NCBI GenBank assembly: GCA_000611775.1
Contig: KK106986.1
Location: 372,001-436,000 of the forward strand
Origin: Umbilicaria muhlenbergii
Taxonomy: Eukaryota > Ascomycota > Lecanoromycetes > Umbilicariales > Umbilicariaceae
Direction: 5' to 3'
DNA: 64,000 nt
Shown: positions 46,474 to 58,277 of the stretch, one piece after another
Layout of the letters: each line of letters starts with the position of its first letter
How positions within the stretch are numbered: position 1 is the stretch's first letter
The notes under the pieces: generated by a model
Seen by the model: the letters and a program-made list of their open reading frames with translations, nothing else
What the model was told of the DNA's origin: nothing
Databases searched by the model: none
Translations under genes and position numbers: made by a program

Positions 46474-48259
46474 ATGGTTTACTGTGGAAAACCCAGTAAA
46501 GGGTGCCAGACGTGCAGAAATCGACGAATTAAGGTAAGGTGAGATAAGACGCATAGGGCGTCGGCCTTTTGCCGTGGCTGAAGGCTCTAGCTTCGCTAAC
46601 GTTACCATGATCATCGGACAGTGTGACGAGACTCGCCCAACATGTACACAATGCGCAAAATCGAAACGTGTTTGCTCTGGTTATCGAGATGAGGTCGACT
46701 TGCTGTTCCGCAATGAGAACAAAGCAACCGAGATCAGAGCGCAGCGTAGCGCAGCTACTCGGAGCACCGAGAGTAGTGGGAAATCTAAGAAGAAACCACA
46801 GACGAGGCCTGTTTCCCCCTCGTACTACAACGCGGCTGCAACAAGTTTCAACAATTGGAGAGAGCGGAATGGTTCATTCTATTCTTCCCCAAGGGTCCTT
46901 CCCGAGAATGCTGAACAACACGCACTATGTCACTTCTTCACAAATTATGTTCCTACTACGAAATACTCCGAATCCACCTTCTTGGGTTATCTCCTACCTT
47001 TTTGGAGAGAAGCTGGATCCGAGTCCGCCTTATCTGCGGCAACGTCTACAGTTGCGTTGATGGGTCTTGGCTACGCACCGGAGCGGAATCAACTCATACG
47101 CAAAGCACGCCAGAACTACAGTATGGCCATATCCAAATTGAACGCCGCAATTTCAGACCCAATGGAGGCCAAGAGAGATGAGACCCTCTTATCAGTCTTA
47201 CTGTTCAGTCTGTACCAGAAGATGGTTGGCACACCGGAATCTCTCATCACGTGCACTCAACATATCGAAGGCGCTGTAGCCCTGGTCAAGCTGCGTGGAG
47301 AAGACATACTACATAGCCCCATATCCTTGAAGCTTTTCCTCGCTGTACGAGCTCAGATGATCATCAATCAAACATCTAAATGCGAACAGATCCAACCGCT
47401 TTCTGTCAGTACTAAAGACTGGACCAATTTGCCACCAAGTGAGAACGAGAGCGAGAATACTGCCAATCGCTTGATGGCTATGGCGATAGAAATACCCAAC
47501 TATCGGTCCTTAGCTTATAGCCTACTCTGCGGGCCAAGGAACGAAGGCACGAAGGCTAGCGTTGCTAAACTTATGGAGGAAGCTATGAGCTTTGACGTTC
47601 ACCTAGCCTCGTGGCCATCTACTGTTCCAGAGTCATGGCAGTACAAGCCTGTCGCTCCTCTTGAGCACGATCCAGACGGCCGTGGAATGGCTTATCATGG
47701 CCCAGTCCATGAATATTACGACATCTGGGTGTGTAGCATCTGGAACGACTACCGCGTAGCACGCATCTTCATGTTGGCTATAGTACTCAACTGTACTGAG
47801 TGGCTGGCGTCACCTCTTCCAATCAGCCAGGGTAGCGCCTATAAGTATGCAACGGCAAACCTGCGGCAGATGGTCGACGGAGTATGTGCGAGTGTGCCCT
47901 TTGCTCTCGGGCACCAACACCCCAATATCGACGGCGTTGAAGTCATCTCCATGCTCAACACCAAAGCTTCCAAAGTGACTCCAGATCATGCATTCAGCGT
48001 TCTTGGAGGTTATTCTCTCATGTGGCCAGTGTTTGTGGCTAGCAATGTTCCTTGCGCCCCAGAAAGCCAGAGACGATGGCTGCGAGGGCGACAGGCGCAT
48101 ATTGCGAAGGGCTACAACTTTAATCAGACAAATACTATGACGCTCCTAGGTGGTCATGTGGTTGCAGATAAGCCAGAGGCAAGGGAATTGGAACCAGTAC
48201 CGGCCTATGTTTTCTTCATGCCGCCTCGTGGCAAGCTACTCCTCAAGTGTAGGGCATGA
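46474..48259 (+). CDS. Zn2Cys6 transcription factor, 565 aa
   Basis: There are two exons, 46474-46533 (20 codons) and 46622-48259, with an 88-bp intron at 46534-46621 that splits the zinc cluster. Spliced, it reads KGCQTCRNRRIK/CDETRPTCTQCAKSKRVC, six Cys in the C-x2-C-x6-C-x5-C-x2-C-x6-C binuclear pattern, within the first 40 residues. The rest resembles the fungal-specific transcription factor domain of the PF11951 type: EQHALCHFFTNYVP, FLGYLLPFWREAGSESAL, ALGYAP-like MGLGYAPE, ETLLSVLLFSLYQKMVG and HIEGAVALVKLRG. The protein is a nuclear DNA-binding regulator, and its targets cannot be told from the sequence. No biosynthetic genes surround it, so a cluster-specific role is unlikely. The start is the only Met before the first Cys. 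Confidence 0.88.
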
Positions 48260-49091
48260 TCGGCTTCCTGCTGTCATCCTCTATTGATATAAAACTGCTT
48301 CTTACCTAGAATTTGCATTGTTCTATTTTACAATCTAAGGGCCTGGTGCAGAGTCAAAACATAGCACTCCGTGTAAAGAGATCCAACTGGCCCCCAGCGA
48401 CGATATAACAACAGAACGCTGGCTTCAAGTATTTCCACAGTACGAATCACAGACCCTATCGGCTCTTAGAACTTGCTCATTTCGTGCTCCGCAGTTACTT
48501 TTGAGGGGTGGGCATGCTGGCAATTTGACCCAGCGCGTAGGAAGGATAGAAAGATGCAGATTTACCAAAGGATACTCTACATACAAGCAACGAATCAAAC
48601 AACATTGTTATCCACCCCTATTTCCACCGCATTTATCGCTCCTTCGAGGCTGACGATAGAGAATGCAACGGAACTGACTTGATTATTCACAGCAGCGACG
48701 CCTGGTAGAAGAGGCCACGAATCTACGGCCTCGAGGCTCGGGAGGACGTGGCATTGAGTCCCAACAGGTGTATGTCTGTCTACGCTGTATCGGTGCTACT
48801 GCGGTCAGGGCATACAGACAGTGCTTGCCAACCTCAGCACATACTCAAAGGCAGAAGTTAAACATTTGTAAAAAGTGCAAGCCCACCGATCACTGACAGC
48901 TCCACAGCTGCCACAACAGAAGCACCACTTCGAAGGCGTCAACTTCGTTCCGGTGCCAAATGTATTCTCTGCTACTATTTACCCCTCGAAAAGAATAAAA
49001 ATAGCCAGAACAAAACGCTCTCCCTTCTCCACATCGATTCCCAATCAAGCCCTAGCCCTTCGCTCTCCCTCCCACTCACCAACCATCCCTC
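48260..49091. other. Convergent intergenic region
   Basis: About 830 bases between the Zn2Cys6 and sfb3 stop codons. Nothing is recognised. A long plus-strand frame beginning here (48875-49705) is the antisense of sfb3. Confidence 0.5.
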
Positions 49092-52000
49092 TCACAGCCA
49101 ACTCGGCCTCAACCCCGCAATCCCGCTCGCGGCACCTCCAATACTCTCTCCCACCCCCCCGGCCCCCCCATCCTCCCTCTTCCTCTGACCCGCCAACTCC
49201 AACTGAATACAGCGATGTACATGCACCAACCAATCGACATAACTCTGGGCCTCATTATTGCGATCCTCAACCAACAGTCTCGCAAACTCAAACTCGCTGC
49301 CGTCCAACCCCTGCCGCGCCAAATGCACCGTCAACGCCTTACTCCCCCTCACGCTCCCCCAATACGCAAGCAGATTCCGCACCTGCGCGTTCAGGTGCGT
49401 GTCCAGCACGGGCAAAGCGGACAGCGTGGGGTCGAGCGACTGCAGCGACGTTTTGCCCTCGCCGAAGAGATCTTCGAGCAGGTTGGGCGAGACGTGCGAG
49501 TGCAGCCAGAGGAGGCAGACTTGGCCGTCGTCGACGAGGTAGGCGCCGCCTTCTTCGATGCGGGAGAAGGAGGCGCGGATGGCGGCGGGGACGACGAGGT
49601 GGCCGCTTGAGGGGTCGGGGAAGCCGTCCGAGGCGGCAAGGTTGTGCAGCGGGAGGATGCGCGGGTAGAGGAAGAGGGAGAGTTCGAGGGCGCCCATGGA
49701 TTTGATCATGCGCATGGTGTGGGTGCGGCGGTCGGAGGGTTCGGACCCGGCTGGTGGGGGAGGTTAAAAGGGTGGTGGGAGGTGGGGAATAGGGAGCTTA
49801 CCTTTGAAGGCACGGGATTTGAGGAGGCCCAGCATGTACATGCTGAACTCCTTCAGGTTTTCGGGGAGGACAAGTTGGCCTGGTGGATGGGAGCCGGAAA
49901 AGCTTTTCCGATAGCCGGCGAGAATATCGACGGTCTTCTCGGTCAGAGCGCTTCGGATGTCTTTCAGCGTCCGTTCGGTCATCTTGGTTGCAGCTGATTG
50001 TATGATTAGTATGCGCTTGTAGGTTGTGGTGTGAGTATTCACCCTCTCTGGCAATCATGTTGACCACAGCATCTTGATCAATAAATCGCATGCCCTCTGA
50101 AGCTCCCTCGCTCACACTTGCAACGGTGTTCGTGCATCTGACACGTCTCTCTCCGCTAGCTGTTGTATACAACAACGCGCATTGGAAGTGCGCATCAAGC
50201 TTGGCATCGAGCTTCCCATCGTAGCTGAACATGACACCGACAGCCTTATCCGCATCGATGACACCAAACTCGAGATCGGCGCCGAAGGTATGTTGCAGGA
50301 AGTTGCCATGGTACGAAGAGACTTGTAGGCCGTTAGAACAGCGTACCTTCATCAATGCCTGATACCCTGTTTCTCTGGTCACAGTGTGTTTGACCTCTTG
50401 CGATAGCTTCAACCTATCTCGAGGTGCATGAAAGTTGGGATAAAAGAACGTCTCTCCACCGGTAACGGCAGACACATGTCCTGTTTCCATCATCAGTCAA
50501 TGGAGCCTCTCACAAAGCTTTGTTTCGCGATGCCTACCTATAGTAGCAATGTCCATGTAGCCACCGCCAGCAGCGCCAATGAAGAAGTCCACACCGACTC
50601 CGCTCTCCACCATCTTACCAGCAGTCTTCTTCCATCCCGGGTGGTCGGTCGTGAAAAGCTTCTTCTCGGTCTCGATGTTGTGCAGCTTTCCGTCATCGCG
50701 CATGAACAACCTTCCCGGACCCCATGTTGGCAACGCAGATAGTGAACAGACTATCTTGCCACCTGTTGACAATAATGCCGACAGTGCAGCATTCAACGTA
50801 GGTAGCAGTGCAGGCTCAGGACTCTTAATTCGTGAAAAGATTTCTGGTATTCGCGTGAGAAGGGATGAGATGATTGATCTGACATATTAGCACAGAGACT
50901 TGAGAAGTTTGGCGAAACACATACTTTGATTCGTAAGGGTCAACAAAAAGTCCGTTACTCCCGAGGGGAACGAACGGGTCATCTATATCTGACATTACAA
51001 GCATTTGGGCTTGTTCCAGATTGGCCTGCCAATGGTCTCAGTATCATTTCCGGGGAAGTGTTGAAGGAAGACCATACATTGCAGTTATAAAAGTGGACTT
51101 CTTTATCGAACGTGACGAATCCTACTTTCGAGCCTAAAGGTATCTTTCTCTTGGACTCGGTACGTTCTCGGTTCTCGTCCTGACTATCGGTCGCCCCCTC
51201 TTCCTCGCTGTACAACGCATTTAAGATTCCTTCGCAGAAAGCCTCCAACCACCCCCTATTGACAGCTTCTTGGCCCACATCGATCAAGAACAGCCACCGC
51301 AGACCCACCGGTTCTTTCGCCCAGTACTCCTTAGGCACCATGAACTCCACGGTGCCCATGGTGAGCTCCGGCCTCTGCGCTCTGTCGACTCGTGCGCCCG
51401 AGGGATCTGTAGGAGCAAAATACTCCGGCGTGACTTCATTCGGGAAGGTACACATGTTACACACAAGCTTATTGCCGCCAGAACGAAAGGTCATAAAAGG
51501 ATTGATATAGGCTCTGCACCGTCGACATCGGGGCGGGCCTGTTTCCCCAAAATCGAGGACGGGTATTGGATGTTCGCCTGCTTGGACCAGAGCCAGAGGT
51601 TGTAAGACAAGACCAAGCGGTAGCGCAGTCGCTGTAAGAGCTTCCGAAGTAGAGGGAATATTGTTGAGAGTGAGTCGAGCGAATTTTGGTGACGAGTTGC
51701 CTTGGTCATGGGCGACGAAAGGCACAGCGCCTGGAGGGGGTAGGTGCTGTTCCATAGTAGGATAGACGTGGTCCAAATAATATTTCGCCGGCCCATCTCG
51801 AGATCGGGGTATACTAGGAATTTGCTCGGGGTCCACTCGACCTTGAGCAGAGACTCCGGGACCACTCGGGGTGGGCATCGAAGGTGCGGTACCGCCAAAG
51901 TTGGGGCGACCCGAATAATCCATACTCGTTTGCTGGCCTCCTGGAGTGAAAGGTCCGTTGGCGGGCGCCGGGAATTGGGACATTGCGGGTGTAATTGGTT

Positions 52001-52499
52001 GACCAGCATATGGATGAGATGGGTCTGCGTTCAAGAACTGCGTAGGATTGACTCCTCCTTGTGGTATCCCATTGAAAGCCTGCGATGAGCCAGTAGGTTG
52101 CTCGAGATTATGATAAGCGTGCCTGTGCTTCTTCTTGTTCGTCCGGCCGACACCAGGCGCTTCTCCTCCGAAGTTCATGCTACCCATCTGTCCTGCCAGC
52201 CCACCCATTGTCCCATCCTCATGCGCCCCCGGCTGCCCCTGTGGAGGAAAATAGCCTTGTTCTTGCGATATATTCCCTTGAGGCTGGTAGCCACCTTGCA
52301 GTGTTCCCCCATATTGATTTGGCTGTAGACTCGGTGGTATCTGGCTGTACGACGATCCGCTTTGCTGATATCCCGGGGGTGCAGAAGCTCCTGGTGGACG
52401 GAACTGAGATGAGGCAGGCTGGGTTTGCGGCTGTGGGTGCCGGGGATCATTCTCAGGTCTCTGACCCCCCAGGGCATGATACATAGCATAATCAGACAT
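49092..52499 (-). CDS. sfb3: Sfb3/Lst1-type Sec24 paralogue, COPII adaptor, 1050 aa
   Basis: Six exons, 52499-51078, 51025-50925, 50878-50538, 50480-50043, 49993-49802 and 49750-49092, give exactly 1051 codons. The introns are 46-57 bp. The start is MSDYAMYHALGGQ, the Sfb3-type N-terminus, followed by a Pro/Gln-rich region and KKKHRHAYHNLEQP. The zinc finger (CRRCRAYINPFMTF...CNMC) lies at about residues 323-348. The Sec23/24 trunk contains RWLFLIDVGQEAVNRG, then FYNCN/ANLEQAQM across the first intron. VDFFIGAAGGGYMDIATIG/HVSAVTGGETFFYP spans the third. The gelsolin-like end contains GGAYLVDDGQVCLLWLH. In yeast Sfb3/Lst1 packages large or selective cargo such as the plasma-membrane ATPase. 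The C-terminal tail (Gly/Arg/Ala-rich, past residue 1010) is an extension of unknown role. Sec24 lies only 6.4 kb away on the same strand. Confidence 0.94.
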
Positions 52500-53147
52500 G
52501 TCGTAGCTATGGCGGTCTTGCGGCGCGCAAAGCTCACGAAGTCAACTGCCTTAGAAGTCTCGATCAGGAACTAAGCGCCACAATCAGGTACCATGACGAG
52601 TTCAACTGTGTATACCAATGTCCTTGCACTTGGGCCTCATCATAGTCATCAGATATAGAGAAGGAGATATTTATTGGGGAAGAGGTTAGGAACTTCAGAG
52701 GAAGGCCACCAATGTTGTATTCGTGTCTGTTTTACAGTTTACTATTTAGCTGAGGCGGTGGAAATAGCGCTTTCTGTGTCGCCAAGCAGATCTTAGAGAC
52801 ACGATACACCAACAAGCAGGTACGACTTCCTCTGCGTAGAGGAGGTTCTCTCAACAGGTGTAGGCTCCGAGTGGGTACTGAACGCCGACCACTTGATTCA
52901 AGCATCAGTACTAGCCAATTATATGCTCATCAGGCCGTCAATGATGAACAAAGAGGTTCAATTCTGTGATCCGCTATCTAGAGCACTATGGTGTGACGGC
53001 TCGCATCCAACCAACAGCCACAGCAGCGTGTCGAAAGAGCCCGCAGTTCCATATCTAATTCCCAAGCATACGCAGAATGACTAACAAATCGAAGAGACAA
53101 GTGGCACACGTACAGTCCGTTGCTGGCATGTTGAACACAACGTAGCC
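52500..53147. other. Intergenic upstream of sfb3
   Basis: About 650 bases with the sfb3 promoter. No gene or repeat is recognised. Confidence 0.5.
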
Positions 53148-55636
53148 TTACAACGGAAGAGTGTTACGCCTTAAACCTGCTGCACAAGTGTTGTTGCTCC
53201 ATCCCAGCCGCAGATTGTCCATGAACCATGTGACTGGAGTACCACCAATCGTCGCAATGAATTCAAGTCCAGTCAGGCTTCGGAAATCGTCCGCGAAAGT
53301 GACCGGAGTCAAAGTACAGTTGACCAATCCAGGGCATGGGGGTAGCGTGACCGTCTGTGTGAAGCTCGGGTCCGGGTTGTCTGTGGCTGAAGAGTAGACG
53401 TAACCGAGGATGTTGATGATACACTCTGCAGGTCCGCCATCGTTGCAGCCCAGATACGCACCATAGGCATCGACCCAAAACGCACTCTGCGCTATGTTCA
53501 ACCCGGCGCTAAATCCTCCACCGCCGGAGCTATCAATGGAATGCACGTTTGCACTAGCGTTGACAATGAAGACTGCAAGTTGTGGCGACGAGATCGGGAG
53601 GAACGGATCGCTTGGTGGAGGTGCATAGGCAAATCCCTGTGACCAGAAGAGATCATGGTATGGGCTGAACAGTGGAGGATAATCCGTGTCGTTAGGGCCT
53701 GCCGCGAAGGCAGGCAAGTCATCGAACTATATGGATCGTCAGGGTACATACTACGAGGAGAACCCGCATCTCAATGACTTACCGTGATTGTGAAATCCCC
53801 GAATTGACCGGGGCAAGAAGACGTTGCTGCCGCAGCGCTTGTTGTGGTCGACGCATTCGAAAATGACGCGGTACTTACTACTACTGATGAAACAGCCGCT
53901 GCCGAACTGACAGCTATAACACCCTCTGTTACTGTGGTAGGAGATCCGATTGATGTTACCGTCGATAGACTAAGGGAAGTTGCCGCGACAGAAGATGTAA
54001 GGCTTGGTCTGACGAATGACGAACTTCCTACAGCTCTAGTAGAGGAGGACAATGGGTGAACTGAGGGCGGACTGAGTGGAATTGCTCCACCAAAAGAACT
54101 GGAACTTGGAACTGGCACTGGGCTAGAAGGAGAAGGCGACTCGGAGCTGGATACTGGAACCACTAAACTTGGAGGTACTAAAGAGATACACATCAATTGA
54201 AGTAAGAGGAAGTCATAAAGTCTTGAGGCTTACCATATGTGGGTGGAGTGATCTCGGGTACTGTCAAACTGAAGCCGTAAGGAGTTGCAACCAGCGCTGA
54301 TGAAGAGCTAGTTGAGGTGGTACTTGTTGGATTCGAGCCACCATTATACTCGTTGGTCCAGGATACAGCGACTCCATTAATGGTAGCATACACAATCGCA
54401 CCAACCTGACGCTCCACCTTGTTCCTCGGCACGTAGCCCGAAGCAGCCGAACCCGAACGAGAATAGGAGTATCCGGACTGGAGCGTGTGTACAATCGTGT
54501 AAGGAACACCTTTCCGTCCGGACCATTGAGTTGAAACGCTGCTAGCGGTCGGACCGACTTTGACTGTCTGAAGCGTTGTAAGTGAGTTATTCCATCCACT
54601 CGACCCGAGCCCAGCGAAGCTTCGCGTTGATGTTGGCGCCGTGTATGTGGTCTCTGTGATGGTTTCCGTGAATTGCTCGGTGCTGAATATGGTCAAGAAA
54701 ACGGTGGAGAAACTTGTGGTGGCTGCTGGGGCCTCAAGCACAGCAGAAGTAGGGCTATTAGGAAGGGGAATTTCGCTTGAGGTTGCTACTCCAGCTGAGG
54801 TAGTAGGCCCGCTCGAGGTTAAGAGACCGCTCGGGATAGGCTGGACAACGACAGTGGTAGTCCCAGTAACCAAGGCATCGGTGGCTGGTGGCGTCTTGTC
54901 GTCCAGCCAGGCGGTGGTACCGTTTTCGTCGGAGAAGTAGTACGGGCCTTGATCTGCAATTGCTGAGGTCGTTGGAGCTTCGATTATGCTGAAGACTTCG
55001 GTGTAGGCGAGATAGCTGGTGACCGTGGCCGTGATGTCTGTTGAGGTGTCGGCAGCGGCAACTCCGGTCCAAATGTACGCTTGGGCCTCGATAGACGATG
55101 CGGTAGGGATGATTGCTGAGGGCGCATCAACGAGGTTGATTGTCTCGATCGTGGGAGCACCAGATACGGTGACATATACTGTTGATACAGCCCCACAGGC
55201 TGACGCATCGCTGCTGCAAGCGTAAGTCAAATGTAATCAAGACAAACGCAACTCACAGGATAGCCAAGCGAAAGAAAATACTGTCAGAGCTGAAACGAAA
55301 TAACTGGAGGAGGTTGAGATTGGCCACCACAAGGAAGCTACATTATCGGCTCAAGTGCTTGTGACATGATGACGGCACTAATTGCCGGACATGATCAAAT
55401 GGCAACCGCCATGTCTCCTAAAAGACGCTGGATATACTCTTCAGGCACCGCTGCGTGGGTATAATGTTGGGGGTAGCTTGGTATTGGGTGTTGACAAGAA
55501 AGAGTAACAACCAAGAATAGTCGCAAAATGATAGATTACAAGACTGCAACAGCATTAGAGAGACGTGGAAGACTTACGTCTCGGCGCGGATTGCGGCTGC
55601 GAAGGTCGCCACAGCAGTGAGCTTAGAGAGACGCAT
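53148..55636 (-). CDS. Secreted Ser/Thr-rich surface protein, 670 aa
   Basis: Four exons, 55636-55578, 55213-54234, 54177-53783 and 53726-53148, close the frame at 671 codons. The first exon encodes a signal peptide (MRLSKLTAVATFAAAIRAE). The first intron is long (364 bp) and could hide another small exon, so the N-terminal join is less certain. The others are 56 and 55 bp. Residues 20-470 are Ser/Thr/Val-rich with few charges, as expected for an O-glycosylated stalk. The last 200 residues form a compact domain with paired Cys: LGCNDGGPAEC, LPPCPGLVNCTL, WSNNTCAAG, and aromatic patches DLFWSQGFAYAP and FADDFRSLTGLEF. This looks like a beta-sandwich and could bind carbohydrate (inference). No GPI signal is visible at the C-terminus. 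It is likely a cell-wall or extracellular protein. Confidence 0.7.
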
Positions 55637-56444
55637 CGCCGCGTGTTGATTTCTAGTGAGGGACTGAGTTGAATGTTAACAAGACAGAATGATTGCAGAC
55701 TGGAGATCTACTCCAAAACGAGTGATAGAGCCGAATCGACAGTTAAAGAATGTCTTGCAAGGTGGAAACGAATGTTGCCGTTGAGAGAGTGTTGACGTGT
55801 TTGTGAAGCGGAAATACAGGGTCTTGGCAGCTGTCTCAGCTTAGGGTTCCGCGCCTTTGGTCACACCAAATACAGTGCCGTCTGCATTTTTGAGCAGCGA
55901 TACTATATATTCTGCAGCGGGGAGTCCTTTGAGGAGAGAGATGATCTAAACAGGATAGGCTTCTAAGGCGCTTGTCTATTCTGTAAGTCTAGCTTGATGT
56001 TCTGCAGAGTTTTACCTTCTTTTACTTCACTCGGCCCACCACCGCATCTGCGTTACACGGGCAACAATCATTCATCCGATGTTTGCTGCACCCGGGTACC
56101 TACGTCCTCTCCGATGCTTGGAGCAGCGGTGTCCCTTCACTAGGTGAGCAAGGCGAAGGGGGAATAGAGAAATATCATGAGAGGGACAACTGACTTTCTG
56201 GTACGTGAAAAGGAACCGTGATGATTCTACAACTGATGACAAGCGTGTTACTTCACCACTGGAAAGCGTGCATCGGATGTATCTTTGGTGCTTCACCGGT
56301 TTAGGCCAAGGATGACTATGCTATGGCTTTGATGCTGCACCAGCGCCTATCAAGGGCCCTACATTCGAGGACACCTGCTTACAAGCAAGTACTCTGATCA
56401 CGGCGCACAAAGGAATCATTGGTCGTCCCAAGCGCCGGTCGGTC
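55637..56444. other. Intergenic upstream of the surface-protein gene
   Basis: About 800 bases. The surface-protein promoter should lie here. No gene or repeat is recognised. Confidence 0.45.
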
Positions 56445-58277
56445 TTATAAGAACGTCATTTCCACTTGCTCGGTGCCTGAAGAGCTCCCAGAAGACCTTC
56501 TGCCCTTTCCACGAGACCCCGCATCATCCGATGCAGCGGCGGCAACACGTGGGCAGAAGACCAAGGTCCCTGAGCTGGAAGTCCGGCCCGGTCGATTGGT
56601 ACTGAACTCGAAGGTTCGAAGCGGTGTAGGAAGGTTAGCGCGACAAGGCGGAAAGAAGAACATTGGGATGTTGGACTCTTCGATACTATGCCTTTCGCTG
56701 CACGACCGTCTATGCATTGTGTTCAAAGGCGGCGAATGAAGCGGACTCTTAGGGTGACCCCTCGAGGCTGAATCTTCTGATTCTATGCACGGTTCCGCAA
56801 CGGTAAAGGTATCTGATCCCATGTCAAGGAGGCTATTCTGGCTATCGGAACTCATTGACTCCTCCTCGCCGTGGGTTAACACGGCAATGTCTGCTGTCAG
56901 CTCAGCGCCCGATCCGCTCCTCATCCCGCGTCCTGTTTTGCGAACGCCTGAAAAAGACGACGAAGAGCCGCTCATTGGTTTTGAACAGATAGTTCTCCAT
57001 CGCCGAATAACATGCTCCTTTACGGGTTGAACGAAGACTGGATGGGCTTCGGAACGCAAGATAGGCTGGAACGACCACCGTTGGCCCTTGTCCCGCCTGT
57101 CAGTGTGGTGTTCGCAATGGCATCCTGCAGCGAGCACACTTCTTCCACAATCGCCGATCGCAGAACGGCTCAGTTCTATAGGAAGAGTCCCAACAAACCG
57201 TTGAGGACGCCCAAAGACGCGGTCACGTCTGCGACCACAAGTTGGTACGTTAGGTGGATTGTTGATCGAATCCTCGCTGCTAGCAGGCCGAGGCCATTTT
57301 TGAGGATCTAGTTCGTCTGACGTGGAACGCCCACTCTCAAACCCTCCTTCTCCGTCTCCACTTATTATATCTCTAATGCTTGCCCCCGATCTTTGCTTTC
57401 TGCTTCGAGAGTATGGCTGTGCAAGGTGTTCTTCAAGAGGTGATTCCACGTACAGGTCAGACGATGGTAGCGCAACGGATACGTTTCGTCCGTGATGGCC
57501 GAGGACAGGCGAGCGTCGATGATGGGTATGTAAATTCAGACTACTGATAAGCTTAGGCCTGGACGAAGCAGCATCGGAACATCCTCTGTCATTGTACGAG
57601 TTTGACGGTGACGAGTAAGCACTGAGACCTTGCGGCAAGGTGAAACAAGCTGCCAGAAGCCGGATGACGATCATAGTGATGAGCACCTGGCGTGACTCCG
57701 GGGAGCAGGGGTTTGCTGATGGCAAATTTCGCTCCTTGCTGTTTTGGGGTAAGAAGGTTTGAAAGGGCTTTCTTCAGTTAGTCAGATGCACCACCCTGCG
57801 CTTTTAGAGTACTCAGCCGTTCGAATTGCCATAGCATACCAATCCCGATCGTCTCATAGTGCCCATAGTGTCCGATTCGTGCCAGTCCATGACCTCTTTC
57901 TGAATAACCTTCCAAACACGATCGTCGATTTCTATTTCCTTGTTATGTCGCTCCAAAGGCTCGTGTGCAATATCGTCATCGCATTTCCAGTTGCTACCGC
58001 TCGGGACCCCACTGTTGTTGAAACATGACAAATTTCCAAATGGTCTTACCATGTCGTTGAGCTCATCAGGAAATACCATAGCAAAAGCTTCACTTCCCGT
58101 CAAAGACAGTGAGCGATCATCATGTCGATAGCGAAATCCCCTTACGCCGAAACGAGTCTTAGAATGGTCACTCCGGGCAGGTTGTACGCTCGGCGCGTCT
58201 GAGCCTCTCCAGTGAGTCATGAGATCCTCAGAAGTGGCGGCTACGGAGTGTTCACTCCAACAGCCTGGAAGAGCCAT
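56445..58277 (-). CDS. Hypothetical protein, about 575 aa
   Basis: A model with exons 58277-57840 and 57734-56445 and a 105-bp intron (gtatgc...gcaag) keeps one frame of 576 codons. I recognise no family. The N-terminal exon has a compact segment (RFGVRGFRYRHDDRSLSLTGSEAFAMVFPDELNDMVRPFGNL), then a helical stretch (IDDRVWKVIQKEVMDWHESD). The second exon starts with a hydrophobic run (VLITMIVIRLLAACFTL) that could be a membrane segment. It continues as Ser/Arg/Pro-rich disorder and ends GKGRRSSGSSSG...EMTFL. The long frame and good donor support a gene, but codon patterns are not decisive. Alternatives are two genes or a partly decayed gene. Confidence 0.4.

Noticed and set aside
46474-48259. 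Zn2Cys6 factor as marker of a secondary-metabolite cluster
   Set aside because: The neighbours are COPII adaptors and a membrane protein. No synthase, oxidase or transporter set is nearby.
48875-49705. 276-codon plus-strand frame
   Set aside because: It is antisense to the last sfb3 exon, where GC-rich sequence leaves several frames open.
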